From CAZOKZ01 sp964580585 (lineage in GTDB: Bacteria > Sumerlaeota > Sumerlaeia > SLMS01 > JAHLLQ01), in assembly GCA_964580585.1 (NCBI GenBank), contig CAZOKZ010000001.1:1-64000 (forward strand): a stretch of 64,000 nt of DNA, written 5' to 3'. A model generated the notes under the pieces. That model had not been told where the DNA came from. It made no database searches and saw only the letters and a program-made list of their open reading frames with translations. The position numbers were made by a program, and so were the translations under genes. Positions 60,781 through 64,000 of the stretch are shown piece by piece (positions within the stretch are counted from its first letter, which is position 1; the number at the start of each line of letters is the position of its first letter).

Positions 60781-60818
60781 AAAAACGCGTCTCGGTATAT
60801 CCGAGGCGCGTTTTTTTT
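60781..60818. terminator. Bidirectional terminator between the PHP-like gene and prfA
   Basis: Bases 60781-60795 pair with 60801-60815 (15 bp including A-T ends, one T-G pair, 5-base loop), followed by T8 on the plus strand and by TTTTTGT on the minus strand. It serves two convergent genes. Confidence 0.92.
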
Positions 60819-60823
60819 GAAAC

Positions 60824-61912
60824 TTATTGAGCCAGATCAGCCATCTTTTGCGCCAATTCCGCTTTGCGCAGTGGACGCAGGATGTCGTCCAAATCGCCTT
60901 CCATTACACGGTCCAGGCAATACAACGTTAAGTTGATACGATGGTCCGTAATGCGATTCTGAGGAAAATTGTACGTGCGAATACGCTCGCTGCGATCACC
61001 GCTTCCAACCATTTGTTTACGATTGGCGCTTCGGGCTGCAATGTCTTTGCGGAGTTGCTCCTCGAGCAAGCGCGACCGAAGCACCCCCATGGCCTTGGCC
61101 TTGTTTTTCAACTGGCTACGTTCGTCCTGACACGTTACGATCAATCCCGTCGGCAGGTGCAAGATCCGCACAGCACTGTACGTGGTGTTCACGCCCTGGC
61201 CACCCGGTCCCGAAGCGCACATGGTGTCGATACGCAAATCGGACTCTTTGATTTCGATGTCGGTTTCCTCGGCTTCAGGCAAAACGGCAACCGTTGCTGC
61301 CGAGGTATGAATGCGCCCTTGCGTTTCCGTCAGTGGCACACGTTGCACGCGATGTACACCGCTTTCATGCTTCAAAACACTATAGGCGCCATTGCCTTTG
61401 ATGGAAACGATGACCTCACGGAACCCACCGAGTTCGCCTTCGGTTTGCGAAACGAGTTCCACTTTCCACCCGATGGTTTCCGCGTATCGTGTGTACATGC
61501 GGAGCAAATCGCCTGCGAATAATCCCGCTTCGTCACCGCCTGTGCCAGCGCGAATTTCCAGCAGCAAGTTGCGATCATCCAACGGGTCTTTGGGGAGCAG
61601 ACGAATTTCCAACTCTTCGGTCAGCGTTTCGACTAAATCGCGTGCTTCTTCCGCGTCGGCTTCTGCCAATTCGCGCATTTCCTCGTCGCGTTCGTTTTCA
61701 ATCAAGTCTTCTGCCTGCGCCAAACGCGATTCCGTATCCACCAATCGACGCGCGAGTTGAATCGTTTGTCCCAGTTCGTGATGTTCGCGGCCCAATTCAG
61801 CCAACCGACGCGGATTGCTCGCCACCTGGGGATCGGAAAGTTGGCCCTCCAGCGCGTCGAACCGCTCTTGCAATTGTTTCAGCCGGGTTTGCGAACTGGA
61901 AGGAGAACTCAT
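60824..61912 (-). CDS. prfA: Peptide chain release factor 1
   Basis: A 362-residue class I release factor. The stop-codon reading motif PxT of RF1 is PLT in VQRVPLTETQGRIHTSA, and the catalytic GGQ is in SGPGGQGVNTTYSAVR. It reads UAA and UAG and triggers peptide release. Two residues after GGQ differ from the common GGQHVNKTDSAVR form (Gly-Val-Asn-Thr-Thr-Tyr), which is more RF2/other-like but tolerated. The hemK/prmC gene that methylates GGQ is not adjacent. It ends at a bidirectional terminator. Confidence 0.94.
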   Translation of the reverse strand: MSSPSSSQTRLKQLQERFDALEGQLSDPQVASNPRRLAELGREHHELGQTIQLARRLVDTESRLAQAEDLIENERDEEMRELAEADAEEARDLVETLTEELEIRLLPKDPLDDRNLLLEIRAGTGGDEAGLFAGDLLRMYTRYAETIGWKVELVSQTEGELGGFREVIVSIKGNGAYSVLKHESGVHRVQRVPLTETQGRIHTSAATVAVLPEAEETDIEIKESDLRIDTMCASGPGGQGVNTTYSAVRILHLPTGLIVTCQDERSQLKNKAKAMGVLRSRLLEEQLRKDIAARSANRKQMVGSGDRSERIRTYNFPQNRITDHRINLTLYCLDRVMEGDLDDILRPLRKAELAQKMADLAQ

Positions 61913-62011
61913 TCAGGGAGGTTCCGGAAAAGGGATGAGAAAACAGTTCGGGTGTCGTAATCGACAACAGACGGTTGCGTCAAATGCCAAGATGGATGAC
62001 CGCACTGGTTG

Positions 62012-63181
62012 CTATTTTCGACGAGGGAGCATGGCTTTGATAAGCATCAGCAGGAAAATCACCGCTCCGACGTGAGAAAAAACGCTGAAATGCATGTGCT
62101 CTGCCGAGTCGAACAAATCGGGACGGCCAAATGGAATTTTCTTCGCCAATTGATTGATCAGCAGACCAAAGCCCAAGGAACAAACTGAAATACTGGCGAG
62201 ATATATCACGAGACCTCTCGTTTTCATCAGCCCGCGCACCACCGCCATGGTAGCGATGTTAGTTGCAGGGCCCGCCATCAGGAAAACCAACGCGGCGCCG
62301 GGCGAAAGACCTTTGGCAAGCAATCCCGCCACCAGGGGAGTCGAACCACTGGCGCAAACGTATATCGGAATGCCGATCACCAGCATCAGTACCATGCTGA
62401 GAAACCCGTCTCCCGCATATTTTTCGATAAACCCAGGAGGAATCAATGCCGCGATCAATCCCGTGGCAAGCAATCCCCACCAATAGTAATTCGCCAGCGA
62501 AGGAAACAGATCCCCGAACGCATAACGTTGGCCTGCGAGAAAACGTTGAAACCAGGAACCATCTTTTTTCTCGGGAGTGTCGTGGTTGTGGTGTGCGTGT
62601 ACGTCTGTGCCACCGCAGCAGGAAGCTTTTTCCGGTTCGACCGGTTGAGTAGAGCAACAAGACGCCTTAGCAGGTTGCGGTTTTTCCGATTCTGCTTTTT
62701 TGCCAGCGCAGCAAGAAGCCGGCGCCGGTTCATCGATCATCGGATCGTCGTTATTTTTGCCCAGGAACAACATCGCTATTCCGGCTGCCATCGCAGTGAT
62801 AAAAGAAGTGACCACGCGCGCAACGGTTAGCCACGGACCCAGCAGCGCCCAGGAAATGGAAATCGAATCGACGCCATTTTCTGGCGTGGAAATCAAAAAC
62901 GCCGAGATGGCGGGGTTACTGGCTCCCTGTTTTTTTAGTCCTGTTGCCACCGGGATCACGGAACAAGAACACAGAGGCAGGGGAACGCCAAGAGCCGAGG
63001 CGTTGAAAACCGCCCGTATCGAGTTGCCGCCCAACCATCGATGCAACACAGCGGGGGAAAGAAACACATGAATCAGACCTGCAACCGCCAATCCTCCCAG
63101 GATGAACCAACCGGACTCGGCTAGCACCAAATACATGTTCCAGAGTGTCAGTTTTAAGATTTCAAAAAACTCAGCCATCAA
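62012..63181 (-). CDS. Permease of the SO_0444/YraQ type with Cys/His-rich loop
   Basis: A 389-residue membrane permease of the DUF318 group that includes ArsP and the SO_0444 Cu/Zn efflux proteins. About eight to nine membrane segments; PLCSCSVIPVATGL and GSTPLVAGLLAKGLSPGAAL with GPATN are the repeated core motifs. The central cytosolic loop (about 150-205) carries three Cys pairs (SCCAG, SCCST, SCCGG) and a His run (HAHHNHD), a likely metal-sensing or loading element. It probably exports a soft or transition metal, or organoarsenic; which one is unknown. ATG at 63181 or 63178 (two adjacent). No ArsR-type regulator is beside it; tolB is divergent. Confidence 0.85.
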   Translation of the reverse strand: MMAEFFEILKLTLWNMYLVLAESGWFILGGLAVAGLIHVFLSPAVLHRWLGGNSIRAVFNASALGVPLPLCSCSVIPVATGLKKQGASNPAISAFLISTPENGVDSISISWALLGPWLTVARVVTSFITAMAAGIAMLFLGKNNDDPMIDEPAPASCCAGKKAESEKPQPAKASCCSTQPVEPEKASCCGGTDVHAHHNHDTPEKKDGSWFQRFLAGQRYAFGDLFPSLANYYWWGLLATGLIAALIPPGFIEKYAGDGFLSMVLMLVIGIPIYVCASGSTPLVAGLLAKGLSPGAALVFLMAGPATNIATMAVVRGLMKTRGLVIYLASISVCSLGFGLLINQLAKKIPFGRPDLFDSAEHMHFSVFSHVGAVIFLLMLIKAMLPRRK

Positions 63182-63210
63182 GGAACTCCAAATCCCCCAA
63201 ACTTAAAGGT

Positions 63211-63216
63211 ATAATT
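63211..63216 (+). promoter_or_regulatory. Possible -10 element upstream of tolB
   Basis: TATAAT matches the consensus exactly, 97 bases before the tolB start, but no good -35 lies 16-18 bases upstream. Offered only as a candidate. Confidence 0.25.
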
Positions 63217-63313
63217 TTTAGTCGATTGAATGTGAAATAAGGATTGAGCTTGTTCGCGCATCCTTCGACATCCTTCTCGTGCTCCAAATTCGTAAACAGC
63301 AGGAAACGTTCCC

Positions 63314-64000
63314 ATGGCTCTGTACCCCAACAAAACACGCACCGCATTTCTTTTTGGCCTGATCGGCGCTCTATGCGCCTTCTCTTCGTTTCTCCCCGTG
63401 GCTCATGCCGCCAACGAGAACTCCGATTCACTCGGTACCGTTCGCCCGATGGCAACTGTGGAACCGACAATGATCGCTATTCCTCCGTTTGGACGCGATG
63501 AAAGCTCTCCCGTTGAATATGAAACCATGCCGCGCATCATCCGGCGCGATTTGGTTTTGTCGGGGTTCTTTCAACTGCCCGCTGACCAGCAGGAGGTCAA
63601 TAGCCAGAACATCATCGATGTGCGTAACAACCAGGTGAATTTTGATTTTTGGAGAAAAATGGGCGTCCAGCATTACCTGATGGGTAACGTCAGTAGTCCC
63701 AAGCCAGGAACCCTGCGAGTACTGGTTCTTCTTTACGATGTTCCCTCGGCACGTATCGTGATCAATCGCTATTTCGATGGAGATGCCAACGATCCGCGCT
63801 ACCTGGCTCATTCGATTTCGGACGAGATCGTCAAATTCACCAAATTTACGGATGGGATTGCGCGAACGAAGTTGATTTACTTGAGCGAGCAAATTCCTGG
63901 AATCAAAGAAACCGCAATCATGGACGCCGATGGTTTCAATCAATTGAATCTGACTCGTTACAACAAGATTTGCACGACGCCGACGTGGGGAGCTCGTGGG
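63314..64000 (+). CDS. tolB: Tol-Pal system protein TolB, N-terminal part
   Basis: The first 229 codons of a gene that runs off the right edge. A signal peptide (AFLFGLIGALCAFSSFLPVAHA, about residues 11-33, written here only to mark its extent) precedes the TolB N-terminal domain: IAIPPFGRDE, IIRRDLVLSGFFQL, GVQHYLMGNV, LYDVPSARIVINRYF and AHSISDEIVKFTKFTDGIARTK. The beta-propeller would begin at about residue 200 (TKLIYLSE, KEIYLMD-like KETAIMDADG). TolB links outer-membrane Pal to the TolA/QR motor. AGGA at 63301-63304 lies 9 bases before the ATG. tolQRA and pal are expected outside the window or elsewhere. Confidence 0.85.
   Translation, partial: MALYPNKTRTAFLFGLIGALCAFSSFLPVAHAANENSDSLGTVRPMATVEPTMIAIPPFGRDESSPVEYETMPRIIRRDLVLSGFFQLPADQQEVNSQNIIDVRNNQVNFDFWRKMGVQHYLMGNVSSPKPGTLRVLVLLYDVPSARIVINRYFDGDANDPRYLAHSISDEIVKFTKFTDGIARTKLIYLSEQIPGIKETAIMDADGFNQLNLTRYNKICTTPTWGARG

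Overview
The window is 64 kb of densely packed bacterial chromosome of roughly balanced GC content, with genes on both strands and no rRNA, tRNA or CRISPR array that I could find. The gene content describes a didermal (outer-membrane) bacterium: TolB start, LolD, a WaaL-type O-antigen ligase, a Kdo/WaaP-like kinase, TatA/TatC, and quinone genes (MenG/UbiE, UbiX, long-chain polyprenyl diphosphate synthase). The long GreA form, CdaA/CdaR, C25 protease and sigma factors with extracytoplasmic extensions fit an uncultured lineage near the PVC/FCB groups or phyla such as Sumerlaeota. That placement is inference and cannot be fixed from this window.

Layout. 1-2001: a REP-like cluster of small hairpins, an AT-rich gene with a HEPN-like R-x5-H motif that looks acquired, and a 0.6 kb gene-free stretch with stem-loops. 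2002-5237 (+): ROK kinase fused to a GmhA-type isomerase, then a GH13 lipoprotein. 18346-5297 (-): a long probable operon: polyprenyl synthase, tatA, tatC, an anti-sigma-type ATPase, a 1793-residue C25 (gingipain-like) protease, a TPR membrane protein, an Rmd-like reductase and an O-antigen ligase. 18510-24662 (+): nnr, lolD, long greA, a small membrane protein, gluQ. 25303-28913 (-): pabA/trpG, TPR protein, nusA and a pseudo-phosphatase/J-domain fusion. 29056-38265 (+): YkgJ-like protein, cdaA-cdaR, GT4, a PhnD-like protein with a histidine kinase, RadC with an N-terminal FeS/HhH region, DEAD-box helicase. 38349-39501 (-): zapA and a coiled-coil protein. 39879-47365 (+, one minus gene): phosphodiesterase, fxsA, WaaP-like kinase, methyltransferase, DUF58, DUF4129, orphan DNA methyltransferase, ftsY. 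47508-52836: ruvA, an ECF sigma factor fused to a membrane-anchored domain, a tandem stand-alone copy of that domain, miaA, bcp. 52927-57750 (-): hypothetical protein, TIGR01777-type SDR, AT-rich GT-C membrane protein, ubiX, menG. 58018-64000: a secreted degenerate PHP protein, prfA, a Cys/His-rich permease, and the start of tolB.

Two signals stand out. First, the 9-mer GGGACGGAG (either strand) occurs 16 times by eye where about 0.5 would be expected in random sequence. It lies in several reading frames inside genes and as inverted pairs that form intrinsic terminators, which is the distribution of a DNA-uptake-sequence-like or other genome-wide signature word. Second, the sigma-factor fusion at 48366-50174 carries a strong internal ribosome binding site and ATG exactly where its downstream paralogue begins, so one reading frame may yield both a sigma-linked and a free form of the same membrane protein.
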